From Streptomyces sp. NBC_00523 (lineage in GTDB: Bacteria; Actinomycetota; Actinomycetes; Streptomycetales; Streptomycetaceae), in the NCBI RefSeq assembly GCF_036346615.1, contig NZ_CP107836.1, positions 310,001-374,000 of the forward strand: 64,000 bases of DNA. The letters are read 5' to 3'. Of the stretch, positions 34,680 to 42,110 are shown one piece after another. Positions within the stretch are counted from its first letter, which is position 1, and each line of letters begins with the position of its first letter. The notes beneath the pieces are model-generated. The model was not told where the DNA came from and ran no database searches. It saw only the letters and a list, made by a program, of their open reading frames with translations. Made by a program: the position numbers and the translations under genes.

Positions 34680-35837
34680 TCAGTGGTGGAAGAGCCTGAG
34701 CCCGGTGCGGGCGAGGGCGATCTGGTGCTCGCGGCAGGCGTCCTCGACTTCGGTCGACCGGATGGATCCGCCCGGTTCGGCGATGTAGGCGACGCCGTGC
34801 CGGTGGGCGTGGTCGACGTTGTCGCGGAATGGCAACGCGCCGTCCGATACGAATGCCACCTCTGCCAGGCCCGCGAGCCACTGCGTGCGCTGCTCGTCCG
34901 TCAGCTCGGGTACGGGTGCGGACAGGGCTGTCGACAAGCGTGAGCTCTCATCGGGGGTGAGGTCGCCCTCGATGAAGCGGATCTGCCAATTGATCCGGTC
35001 CTGGCGCCGCGTGTCCGGTCGAAAGGAGAGCGCACGGACAGCCGGGTGACGTCTCAGCCACCAGATGTCTGCCTTCGCACCGGCCAAGCGGGTGCAGTCC
35101 ACCCGGGACTGCTGACCGGCACCGATTGCCAGAGTCGCCCCACCACGCAGGTAGCACACGGAGTTGGACTGCGTGAAGCGCAGCACCGCCAGGCCCAGCA
35201 GGAGATCCTCGGCCGCCTTGGTCGGCAGCGTGCCGCACACGACGTTGTCCAGCAGAGCGGTGGACAACGTCACCTCGTCGCGCCGCTGCGACAACCGCAG
35301 TCCGAACATCTCCCGTGTCTCGTACTGCGGAGGTGTGAACGCCCGATCCGCTTCCATGACCAGGAAGCGGCCGTTCTTCTTCTTGCTGAGCGTCGCGACG
35401 GTGCCGGGAGCGTAACCGGGGGCGATGACGCCGTCGCAGACCACGCGGGACAACAATGCGGCGAGCTCGGTGTCGACCGGGTGCGACACGGCGGCGAAGT
35501 CACCGTAGGAGGACTTCGGATCGGCGTCGCGAGCTCGCAGATATGAGCTGGTCAGCGCGCCGACGCTGTCTCGGTCGAGGCCGAAGAGCTCGGCGGTGAC
35601 GTCATCGACGGGGCCGGCCACGGCCGCACCCGCGGGCGAGACGTGCTTGAAGGAAGCAGCGGCCGGCCGGTTCAGGGCTCGGCTCGCCTCCAGGACCAAC
35701 TGCCAACTGTCGAGTGCGTCCAGCATGTTGATGTAGGACGGGTTGCCCTGCAACACCCGCACCGGCCATCGGCCGAGCTGCACGGGCGCGGTAGTCGCCC
35801 CCGCCTGCTGCGGGTTGATCCCATAGCGCAGATCCAC
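34680..35837 (-). CDS. Stand-alone AICAR formyltransferase (PurH transformylase domain)
   Basis: 385 residues from a GTG at 35837 with a perfect AGGAGG 7 bases upstream. Matches the transformylase half of PurH: MDLRYGINPQQAGA, AAASFKHVSPAGAAVAG (the Lys-His catalytic motif), FTQSNSVCYLRGG, FVSDGALPFRDNVDHA. The enzyme transfers a formyl group from 10-formyl-tetrahydrofolate to AICAR (ZMP). The IMP cyclohydrolase domain of normal PurH is absent. Its leader contains a ZTP riboswitch, so it should be made when ZMP/ZTP accumulates, i.e. when formyl-folate is short. It may be a backup or stress isoform of PurH, with cyclohydrolase supplied in trans. Confidence 0.92.
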   Translation of the reverse strand: MDLRYGINPQQAGATTAPVQLGRWPVRVLQGNPSYINMLDALDSWQLVLEASRALNRPAAASFKHVSPAGAAVAGPVDDVTAELFGLDRDSVGALTSSYLRARDADPKSSYGDFAAVSHPVDTELAALLSRVVCDGVIAPGYAPGTVATLSKKKNGRFLVMEADRAFTPPQYETREMFGLRLSQRRDEVTLSTALLDNVVCGTLPTKAAEDLLLGLAVLRFTQSNSVCYLRGGATLAIGAGQQSRVDCTRLAGAKADIWWLRRHPAVRALSFRPDTRRQDRINWQIRFIEGDLTPDESSRLSTALSAPVPELTDEQRTQWLAGLAEVAFVSDGALPFRDNVDHAHRHGVAYIAEPGGSIRSTEVEDACREHQIALARTGLRLFHH

Positions 35838-35877
35838 GTCATAGCCTCCTGTGTCAGCGGGATATCACTGACGCAGG

Positions 35878-35950
35878 CGCCCAGGCGGTCGACGCTCACG
35901 CGGGAAATCGGCCGCTCCCCGGTGGTTTTCCACCTTCGCCAGTTGCGACC
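35878..35950 (-). promoter_or_regulatory. ZTP (pfl) riboswitch
   Basis: Reading the minus strand from 35950: GGTCGCAACTGGCGAA, then hairpin GGTGG-AAAA-CCACC, then CGGGGAGCGGCC, whose end pairs with the starting GGTCGC (35910-35950). A 21-base variable linker follows, then the invariant CCGCCTGGGC (35888-35879). This is the textbook two-part pfl aptamer that binds ZTP/ZMP. A small hairpin with arms GTCAG/CTGAC (35853-35872) and the AGGAGG site (35850-35845) follow, so regulation probably acts on ribosome access, though termination is not excluded. Confidence 0.93.
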
Positions 35951-36057
35951 GGACACGATGCTACCCGCAGGATCGCGCACGTGGTTCCGCCGGTCGTCCC
36001 GCCGGCGGGCAGTAGGTAGCCACAGACTCGCCCGTCCAGGGCCCATGACCGCCCACT

Positions 36058-36973
36058 GTGACCCTCTACCCGGTCACCGCCGGTCGTCCGGTCGTGCCGG
36101 CCGAGGCCGTCCGGCTGCGCGGTGCGATGGCCGAGACGGTGATCGCGGGCGGGTGGGCCCCGTCCGAGCCCGAGGCCGGCAGCGGACGGGTCACCGCCGT
36201 CGAAGCCGACGCCGCGCGCGGCGCCCCGGCCGGTCTCGTCCCGCGTGGCGGCTTCGACGCCGGCATGATCACGTACAGCCGCTGGGACATCGCACCCGCC
36301 TGGCGCGAGCAACTGGCCGAAGGCGGGCGCCTCGTCCTGCCGTGGGAGATGGGCGGCTGCGGCCGGACGGTCGCGTTCGAGCGGCGCGGTGACGTGCTTC
36401 ACGCCCGGCGTTTCACGTACTGCGGTTTCGTCCGCGACCAGGGCCGTCAGGCGCGTTCCGTACCCGTCGTGCCGCTGCTCGGCGGTGCGCTGACGCTCCG
36501 CTTCGACGAGAGTGCGGCCGCCGGTGCGGACGGTGTGGAGGAGGCGCTGCGCGGGCCGCGTCACGAGGTCGCGACCGGCGTCATGATGGGGGCTCGGCTC
36601 GCTGCAGTTGTACGCGGCCACCACGCTGCCGGGCTTCTGCCGGCTGGGCGTCCACGAGGACACGGTGGTCCACGCCTTCGGCGCGGAGGGTCCGCGGCTG
36701 GCCGAGCTGGTCGCGGCCACGGTACGGGCGTGGGACCGCCACATCCGCGCCGCCGACGACGACCGGCACGCCGATCCCGTCCTGACCGTCCACCCGGCGG
36801 GCACGCCGGACCTTCTGCTGCCCGCCGGGGACGTCCTGGACAAGGCGTCCTCCCCGCTGGTGTTCCGGTGGCCGGGCCGGGACGGGCGTCTGCCGGGCCC
36901 GGCCCGGCGCGCGGCGGACGCGGTGGCGGCGGCCACGGCCACGGCCACGGCCACGGCCACGGCAGAATCGTGA
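36058..36973 (+). pseudogene. Decayed protein-L-isoaspartate methyltransferase of the FxLD-lanthipeptide type
   Basis: The first frame (GTG 36058) has a PIMT-like start (VRLRGAMAETVIAGGWAPS), then a fragment of the SAM site (GSGRVTAVEADAARGAPAG) and FDAGMITYSRWDIAPAWREQ, LAEGGRLVLPWEMGG and YCGFVRDQG. At least two blocks between these motifs are missing compared with the family. Near 36590 the frame shifts and continues as SLQLYAATTLPGFCRLGVHE to a stop at 36973. The pattern fits 'methyltransferase, FxLD system' enzymes, which modify class I lanthipeptides. No precursor peptide, dehydratase or cyclase gene is nearby. Non-functional remnant. Confidence 0.65.
36931..36963 (+). repeat. GGCCAC hexanucleotide tandem repeat
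   Basis: Five perfect copies of GGCCAC plus a partial copy at the 3' end of the PIMT remnant; in that frame it reads as (Ala-Thr)n before AES-stop. Slippage tract. Confidence 0.85.
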
Positions 36974-37002
36974 CCGTCCAAGTCCTCCTGGAACGGAGAG
37001 AG

Positions 37003-38100
37003 ATGACCACCACATCCGCACCCGACGAGACTCCCGGCGTGACGAAGAAGGACGAGGCGTACGGCGAGCTGCGCGCCTCGGCCGCGCTGTGGGCCGGCAC
37101 CAGTGTGCTGATCACCAACCAGCGCGGGCAGGTCCTGCTCCAGCGTGTCAGCTACCGGCCCACCCGCCTGCTGCCCGGCGGAGCCGTCGACAAGGGCGAG
37201 TCACCGGCCCGGGGCGCCGCCCGCGAGCTGGAGGAGGAGCTGGGCGTCAAGGCCACCGTCACCCAGGGGCTCGCCGTCGACTGGGTCTCCCCCACCGGCC
37301 GGGCCGCGCCCCCGGCCCTGCGGTTCCCGGGCGAGCTGTTGCACGTCTTCGACGGGGGCGTCTGGGACGACGACCGGATCGCGGCCGTCCGGCCCGCCCC
37401 GGGCGAGATCGACGGCATCGAGTTCGCCGAACCGGCCGACCTCCCCTCGCTGATGTCCCCCGGCGACGCCCGCCGCACCCTCTCCGCGCTCCGCGCCCGC
37501 GTCAACGGCGCCGGTCCCGTGCTCCTGGAGGACGGCCGCCCGATCGCCCCCACCGTCCTCGACCGGGTCGGTGTCCTGCGCACCGCCCGGGCCCGTCACC
37601 ACCTGCCCTTCCACGCGGGGCCCGTGCCCGCCGGGCTCGCGGTCCGCCAGTCCTGGGTCTGGGCCTTCGCCCCGGACGGACGGGTCCTGCTCCTCCTCGA
37701 ACCGGACACCGGCGCGGCCTGTCTGCCCGGCGGCACGACGGAGCCGGAGGACGGCGGCGATCCCTGGGTGACCGCCGTCCGGGAATGCCGCGAGGAGGCC
37801 ACCGCCGAGCTCGGCGACCTCCGCTACCTCGGGTACCTGTCCGACGCCAGGCCGTGCGCGAGGGTCCGTTACGCCGCCGTGCTGGCGAGCCTGGGCGCGG
37901 CCGCCGTCGATCCGGCCACCGGTAGGACGTACGTACGCGTTCTGGCCACCCCGGAGCAGGCTCTGGAGTTCTTCGACTGGGGACCGTCCGAGGCGCCGGA
38001 GCAACTTGCCGCCGCCCACCGGGGCCGCGCCGTGCTCGGCATCCCCAGGGCCGTTCACCCCCAACCCGTCACCGAAATCGTGCGCCCCACCGCCTGGTAG
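37003..38100 (+). CDS. Double-Nudix-domain protein
   Basis: 365 residues from the ATG at 37003 with GGAGAG upstream; longer in-frame readings run into the methyltransferase remnant. The first Nudix box GGAVDKGESPARGAARELEE (about residue 65) is complete. The second, GGTTEPEDGGDPWVTAVREC followed by REEATAE (about residue 245), has a two-residue insertion. Between them is a helical linker (PSLMSPGDARRTLSALRARV). The N-terminal ~25 residues are polar. A second example in this region of Nudix domains joined end to end; the substrate is unknown. Confidence 0.83.
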   Translation: MTTTSAPDETPGVTKKDEAYGELRASAALWAGTSVLITNQRGQVLLQRVSYRPTRLLPGGAVDKGESPARGAARELEEELGVKATVTQGLAVDWVSPTGRAAPPALRFPGELLHVFDGGVWDDDRIAAVRPAPGEIDGIEFAEPADLPSLMSPGDARRTLSALRARVNGAGPVLLEDGRPIAPTVLDRVGVLRTARARHHLPFHAGPVPAGLAVRQSWVWAFAPDGRVLLLLEPDTGAACLPGGTTEPEDGGDPWVTAVRECREEATAELGDLRYLGYLSDARPCARVRYAAVLASLGAAAVDPATGRTYVRVLATPEQALEFFDWGPSEAPEQLAAAHRGRAVLGIPRAVHPQPVTEIVRPTAW

Positions 38101-38129
38101 CGCTTCACCCGTACCGAATCGAGGACCTC

Positions 38130-38519
38130 ATGACCGCCGCCCCCGTGCCCGCCCGGACCGGGCACTGCCAGTGCCGCCACATCACGTACCGGGTCCTGGG
38201 CGACCCGATCGACCCACACCTGTGTTCCTGCCCGCACGACACGCGTATCTCCGGCGCGCCCGCGGTCCTGTGGGTGGGCTTCGAAAGGAACGGGCTGACG
38301 TGGACCGGCCCGGGCGGCGAGCCGACCTGGTACGCGACCTGGCCCACGCTGCGCCGGGGCTTCTGCCCGCGCTGCGGTACGCATCTCGTCTCCGTCGCCG
38401 ACGACTCCGACGCGGTCATGGTCACCGGATTCAGCCTCGCCGACAGCAGCGGCACCGACCCCGTCGGGCACTCCTACCGACAGGAGGCCGCTCCTTGGAT
38501 GACCATCGCCCTTGCTTAG
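38130..38519 (+). CDS. GFA/CENP-V-type zinc protein
   Basis: 129 residues, ATG with GAGG upstream. Zinc-binding cysteines in GHCQCRHITYRV, LCSCPHD and FCPRCGTHL are those of the glutathione-dependent formaldehyde-activating enzyme (GFA)/Mss4-like fold. Members add thiols to formaldehyde or have unknown roles. The Cys spacing is complete, so the fold is intact. It overlaps the end of the converging oxidoreductase gene by 4 bases. Confidence 0.88.
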   Translation: MTAAPVPARTGHCQCRHITYRVLGDPIDPHLCSCPHDTRISGAPAVLWVGFERNGLTWTGPGGEPTWYATWPTLRRGFCPRCGTHLVSVADDSDAVMVTGFSLADSSGTDPVGHSYRQEAAPWMTIALA

Positions 38520-39400
38520 CCTTCCGTGAACGCGGAGGCGTGGTCCGCGGCCCACTGACGCAACGTCCGCGGTGGCCTCCCGAGGATGTCGGCGACCGCC
38601 GTGGTGAGGTACGCGGGCTGCCCGACCGCCGCGCTCCACGCGCCGAGCAGCATGTCGACGGCCGAGTCGGGCACCGTGCCCTCGCACAGGCTTCGGAACG
38701 CGTCCGGCGTCATCTCCTCGCATGCGATCCGGCGGCCCAGTGCGTCACCGATGACGTCCAGCTGAGCGGCTTGGGTCAGCGATTCGGGGCCCGTGAGCAC
38801 GTAGTCGCCTCCGGCGTAACCGTCCTGATGGAGCGTCCGCGCCGCGACGGCTGCGATGTCGCGGTCGTCGACCGGTGCCGACTCGGCAGCGGCGTAAGGC
38901 CACCGGACGACCTGCCCGGCCCGGATCGCGGGCGCCCACCAGGCCAGCGCGTTCGACGCGAACATCCCCGGCCGGAGGATCGTCGTATCGAGTCCGGTGG
39001 CGGCGATGAGCCGTTCGATCTCGGCGTGCAGCACCGCCATGGGATTGGGCTGCTGGAAAAAGGGGTGCGGGGTTCGGTGCGGGGAGGAGAGGAAGACGAT
39101 CCGCCTTACGTGGGCTGCCAGCCGCTCGATGACTGCCTCCGCTGTCCGGGGCGGGGCGGTCCAGACGAGGAAGACCGCACCGACGCCCTTCAGCGCAGGG
39201 TCCAGTGACTCGGGCACGGTGAGGTCACCGGCGAAGACCTCGACCTTCGCCGGGAGCGTCGCCGCCGCCTCGGGGCGACGGACGAGGGCACGGACCGGCG
39301 CGCCCGCGTCGAGGAGTTCATGGATGACGACGCGGCCGACCCGGCCCGTCGCTCCGGTGACGAGCACGGGAGGAATGTCTGTCTGATTCATGCCGCCCAT
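38516..39400 (-). CDS. NmrA-like NAD(P)-binding oxidoreductase
   Basis: 294 residues (ATG 39400; a second ATG three codons on is possible). Dinucleotide-binding GATGRVGRVVIHELL, then VRALVRRPE and an atypical SDR core without the YxxxK pair, as in NmrA/QOR2-like redox sensors and quinone reductases. It is transcribed divergently from a TetR regulator, with a perfect-looking operator between them, so this is a classic regulator-target pair probably responding to a quinone, electrophile or similar compound. Confidence 0.87.
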   Translation of the reverse strand: MGGMNQTDIPPVLVTGATGRVGRVVIHELLDAGAPVRALVRRPEAAATLPAKVEVFAGDLTVPESLDPALKGVGAVFLVWTAPPRTAEAVIERLAAHVRRIVFLSSPHRTPHPFFQQPNPMAVLHAEIERLIAATGLDTTILRPGMFASNALAWWAPAIRAGQVVRWPYAAAESAPVDDRDIAAVAARTLHQDGYAGGDYVLTGPESLTQAAQLDVIGDALGRRIACEEMTPDAFRSLCEGTVPDSAVDMLLGAWSAAVGQPAYLTTAVADILGRPPRTLRQWAADHASAFTEG

Positions 39401-39406
39401 GAAAAC

Positions 39407-39436
39407 GTTACCCGGTTAAAAACGCAACCGAGTAAC
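39407..39436. promoter_or_regulatory. TetR operator between oxidoreductase and TetR genes
   Basis: Inverted repeat GTTACCCGGTT and AACCGAGTAAC, 10 of 11 arm positions complementary, 8-base A-rich spacer. It sits 6 bases from one start codon and 18 from the other in the short divergent gap. Confidence 0.75.
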
Positions 39437-39454
39437 AAGTGTTACGGTGGTCAC

Positions 39455-40051
39455 GTGAGCGAGCCGACGGGGCTGCGGGCCCGCAAGAAGGAGCGGACGC
39501 GTGACGCCATCGGCGACGCGGCGGTCTCGCTGTTCCTGGACCGCGGCTTCGACCGCGTCTCGGTCAACGACATCGCCGCGGCAGCCGAGGTCTCCAAGCC
39601 GACCCTCTTCCGGTACTTCCCCACCAAGGAAGACCTGGTGCTGCACCGGTTCGCGGACCACCAGGGCGAGGCCGCACGCGTCGTGCGCGACCGCGGCCCC
39701 GGCATCGAGCCGGTGACGGCGCTGCACCGGCACTTCCGGACCGGCCTCGACCGGTACGACCCCGTCACCGGCCTCAACGATCACCCCGAGGTGGTGGCCT
39801 TCCACCGCCTGGTGTTCACCACGCCGAGCCTGGCGGGACGGCTGACGCAGTACCAGCTGGAGGACGAAGAGGCACTGGCCGACGCCCTCGGCCAAGACAT
39901 CCGGGCGCACCTGCGGGCAGCCCAGGTGCTCGCGGTCCAACGGGTGCTCGCCCGCGCCAACTGGCAGAAGATCGCCGACGGCCGGACCGCCCACGCCGTC
40001 CACCCCGAGGCGGTCGCCGACGCCGACGAGGCGTTCAACCACCTCTGGTGA
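39455..40051 (+). CDS. TetR-family regulator
   Basis: 198 residues from the GTG at 39455 (GGTGG 4 bases upstream; a longer frame enters the operator and the divergent gene). Helix-turn-helix: VSVNDIAAAAEVSKPTLFRY, followed by FPTKEDLVLHRF. The ligand domain contains HRLVFTTPSLAGRLTQYQLE, as in the MftR-like/TetR_C subgroup. It likely represses itself and the divergent oxidoreductase through the inverted repeat at 39407-39436. Confidence 0.92.
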   Translation: MSEPTGLRARKKERTRDAIGDAAVSLFLDRGFDRVSVNDIAAAAEVSKPTLFRYFPTKEDLVLHRFADHQGEAARVVRDRGPGIEPVTALHRHFRTGLDRYDPVTGLNDHPEVVAFHRLVFTTPSLAGRLTQYQLEDEEALADALGQDIRAHLRAAQVLAVQRVLARANWQKIADGRTAHAVHPEAVADADEAFNHLW

Positions 40052-40292
40052 CCGACCCCGGCGGAGGTTCGCTCTCAGTGGTGGGGATGGAGCCCGGCGC
40101 CCAGCCGAGCACTTCTTCGAAGCGGCGGGCCGCGAAGGGAAGGGGAGCATCCCCTCGGTCACTCTCATGAAGCCTGATGGTCGCCTGGCTCAACTGGGTG
40201 CGCCGTGCCAGCTCTCCCACGGACAAGCCCTCGGCTTCCCGCAGCTCCACGAGCGCTTTCGCCAAGCGCTCGGATTCTTCGCTCCTGCCCAC
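40035..40292 (-). CDS. Small XRE-type helix-turn-helix protein
   Basis: 85 residues from a GTG at 40292 with GGGGTGGG upstream; a longer frame without coding character extends to 40532. The whole protein is one XRE domain: LREAEGLSVGELARRTQLSQ then ATIRLHESDRG. It has a short charged tail and no second domain. It overlaps the TetR 3' end by 17 bases in convergent orientation. Could be a free-standing DNA-binding regulator. Confidence 0.75.
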   Translation of the reverse strand: MGRSEESERLAKALVELREAEGLSVGELARRTQLSQATIRLHESDRGDAPLPFAARRFEEVLGWAPGSIPTTESEPPPGSVTRGG

Positions 40293-40348
40293 GCGACCCA
40301 CCCCTGCGTTCGCCGCCACCGTTGAGGCCAGGCTACGGCTCGATGGTG

Positions 40349-40379
40349 GGCCCCCGCCCCGGCTTCCGGTGCGGGGGCC
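40349..40379 (-). terminator. Terminator of the secreted-protein gene
   Basis: Stem GGCCCCCGC/GCGGGGGCC with an inner CCGG/CCGG pairing, 11 bases beyond the stop at 40390. Confidence 0.75.
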
Positions 40380-40389
40380 GGGGCCGGGC

Positions 40390-40944
40390 TCAGCAGGGGC
40401 GGATGTGGAAGACAGGAGTCCAGGACGCGGTGCCGGTGCCCTTGGCGACGTGGGACCAGCGCTCACTGCCGTCGCTGTTGTAGAAGCGGGCGCGGGTCCC
40501 CGAGGTCTGGTTGTTGTTGAAGGTGCCGTCACCGATGCCGTTGAAGTCGTAGTAACCGCAGCGGTAGTAGTCGTAGTTGACGCCGCGCCCGTCCGTGATG
40601 CACAGGTGCCCGTTGCCGCAGGCCAGGGCCGTGCGGGGCGATGCCAGGTCGCGGGTTTCGGACTGTCCGGGGGCCGGGAGCGTGACGGTGCCGCCGGGGA
40701 TGTCGAGGGTGTTCGCGGAGGTCTGGCGGGCCCGGGGTTCCTGGGCGCGTACCGCGTCGACCTGTCGCTGGAGCTCTCCGGCCTGCTCGTCGGTGAGGCC
40801 GGCGGCCCGCGTCTGCGCGGCGTAGGTCTGCTGTCCGGTCGGGGCGGCGGGGGTCATGGCGTGAGCGGACAGGGTGGGACCGGCGATCAGGGCCGCGGCG
40901 GCGGCCATCAGTCCGGCGGTACGGCGGAACGGGACACGATTCAA
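40390..40944 (-). CDS. Secreted protein of unknown function
   Basis: 184 residues from a TTG at 40944 with GAGGAG 6 bases upstream; an ATG at 41001 has no such site. Signal peptide (RTAGLMAAAAALIAGPTLSA then HA). A middle region rich in Gln/Ala (TDEQAGELQRQVDAVRAQEP) precedes a Cys-containing C-terminal module: ALACGNGHLCITDG, YDYYRCGYYDFNGIG, ARFYNSDGSERW, ending RPC. The C-terminal part resembles peptidase-inhibitor I36-like/beta-gamma-crystallin-like modules found in Streptomyces. Four Cys could form two disulphides. No enzyme motif. Confidence 0.75.
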   Translation of the reverse strand: MNRVPFRRTAGLMAAAAALIAGPTLSAHAMTPAAPTGQQTYAAQTRAAGLTDEQAGELQRQVDAVRAQEPRARQTSANTLDIPGGTVTLPAPGQSETRDLASPRTALACGNGHLCITDGRGVNYDYYRCGYYDFNGIGDGTFNNNQTSGTRARFYNSDGSERWSHVAKGTGTASWTPVFHIRPC

Positions 40945-41114
40945 GGTGTTCTCCTCGGGTTGGCCGTGCGCCTCTTTGAGGTGCATGGCCAACCTTTCCA
41001 ACTGGGCCCCGTTTCAAGGGACATAGCGGCGAGGTTCACCGTTAAGTGGTGCAGATGCCTTTTTTCGCACGCGCAGGAATCCACCGCGCGTCAGTGTCAA
41101 TCCCCGCCGGAGGT

Positions 41115-42110
41115 CTACGCGAGCACCCATCGCGGCGCGTGCCGGGGGTCCGCCGGGCAGACGAAGACGTGCAGATCGTGGTCCCGGCCGAAGCGGAGCC
41201 GCGTGGGCCGCGCGACCGGGACGCCGCCCCGGATCGACGCCTTTCCCCTCAGCAGCGGGTCGCGGTCCTCCAGTGGTGCCCAGCTGTGCGAGCCGCCGTC
41301 CATCTCGTAGCCCTCAGCCGTCAGCAGCAACTCCATCGGGGTGGCGCAGGACGCGCAGTCGATGGTCATGGGGCCCGTCGACGCCCAGCTGGGGTAGCCG
41401 CCGACACGCCAGCCGGGAGGGATGGACAGGTCGTACTGGTAGCTCGGGGCGTCGGACCCGTGTTCGGCCACCTGGGCGTCGTCCCAGGCGTCGATGCGTG
41501 CGATCAGGGCGAGGGGCAGCGTGTCGTCCTCCGCCCAGGGGTACGTGTCCACCTCTTCCGGGTGCAGGACGCATGGTTCGGGGAGTTCGTGCTCCCACCG
41601 CATCAGGCGCACCCGGGGCTGCTCCGCGAGGAGACGTTCCACCTGTTCGGTCCGGGCGGCCCGCCTCCACCGCAGGTGGTAGCGGCGTTCCAGGTGCGGG
41701 CCGTGGGTGAACGGGCAGCGGAAGAGCTGCACCAGGTCCGCGCCGTCGGGCCCGCAGGCGAGGCCGGGGATGTCGCGGCGGAACAGCTGGGCCAGCCCCA
41801 CGAAGGGCGCCGGGCCGTCATCCCCGGACGGTTCCGCGCGGGGCCACGGCCTGCTCTGCGGCCACCCGCCTGCGGCGCGGGCGCTGCGGATCTCCTCCGG
41901 TGCATACCCCTCGGTCTCACTCCGGTGCGGCTCGTGACAGAGGGGCCAGGGCTCGTCCGCCGGCCACAGCATGGGCCCGCCGACATGGCTGTCGCGCACC
42001 CCGGGCCGCCCCGGCCTGGGGTGCAGCCGCGTCGTCCGGGCCCGGTAGGGGGCCAGCTCGGGGAACACGGCCTCCACGGACACCGGTCTGGCCGGCGTGG
42101 TCCTCGTCAT
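41115..42110 (-). CDS. DUF1963-like hypothetical protein
   Basis: 331 residues from the ATG at 42110, overlapping the upstream stop (ATGA). GGPMLWPADEPWPLC and FVGLAQLFRRDIPGL resemble the YwqG/DUF1963 family, beta-rich cytoplasmic proteins of unknown role. A CxxC pair (DCASCATP) and a later Cys (VFVCPADPRHAP) could bind zinc. Cotranscribed with the RmlD-like gene. Confidence 0.72.
   Translation of the reverse strand: MTRTTPARPVSVEAVFPELAPYRARTTRLHPRPGRPGVRDSHVGGPMLWPADEPWPLCHEPHRSETEGYAPEEIRSARAAGGWPQSRPWPRAEPSGDDGPAPFVGLAQLFRRDIPGLACGPDGADLVQLFRCPFTHGPHLERRYHLRWRRAARTEQVERLLAEQPRVRLMRWEHELPEPCVLHPEEVDTYPWAEDDTLPLALIARIDAWDDAQVAEHGSDAPSYQYDLSIPPGWRVGGYPSWASTGPMTIDCASCATPMELLLTAEGYEMDGGSHSWAPLEDRDPLLRGKASIRGGVPVARPTRLRFGRDHDLHVFVCPADPRHAPRWVLA

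Noticed and set aside
34480..34680. Extra coding sequence between the decayed Nudix fragment and the formyltransferase
   Set aside because: All frames give low-complexity or stop-containing translations with no motif.
36931..36963. A possible CRISPR or VNTR-type regulatory array
   Set aside because: It is a simple six-base slippage tract without spacers, inside a pseudogene.
36058..38100. A 680-residue methyltransferase-double-Nudix fusion
   Set aside because: The methyltransferase part leaves this frame near 36590, and the stretch between is Gly/Arg-rich nonsense. The Nudix gene has its own start at 37003.
29454..38100. An active lanthipeptide gene cluster
   Set aside because: No precursor peptide, dehydratase, cyclase or protease gene was found; the only RiPP-like piece is a broken methyltransferase.
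40293..40532. An 80-residue extension of the XRE protein
   Set aside because: It is Thr/Pro/Ala-rich low-complexity, crosses the terminator of the neighbouring gene, and the GTG at 40292 has a ribosome site.
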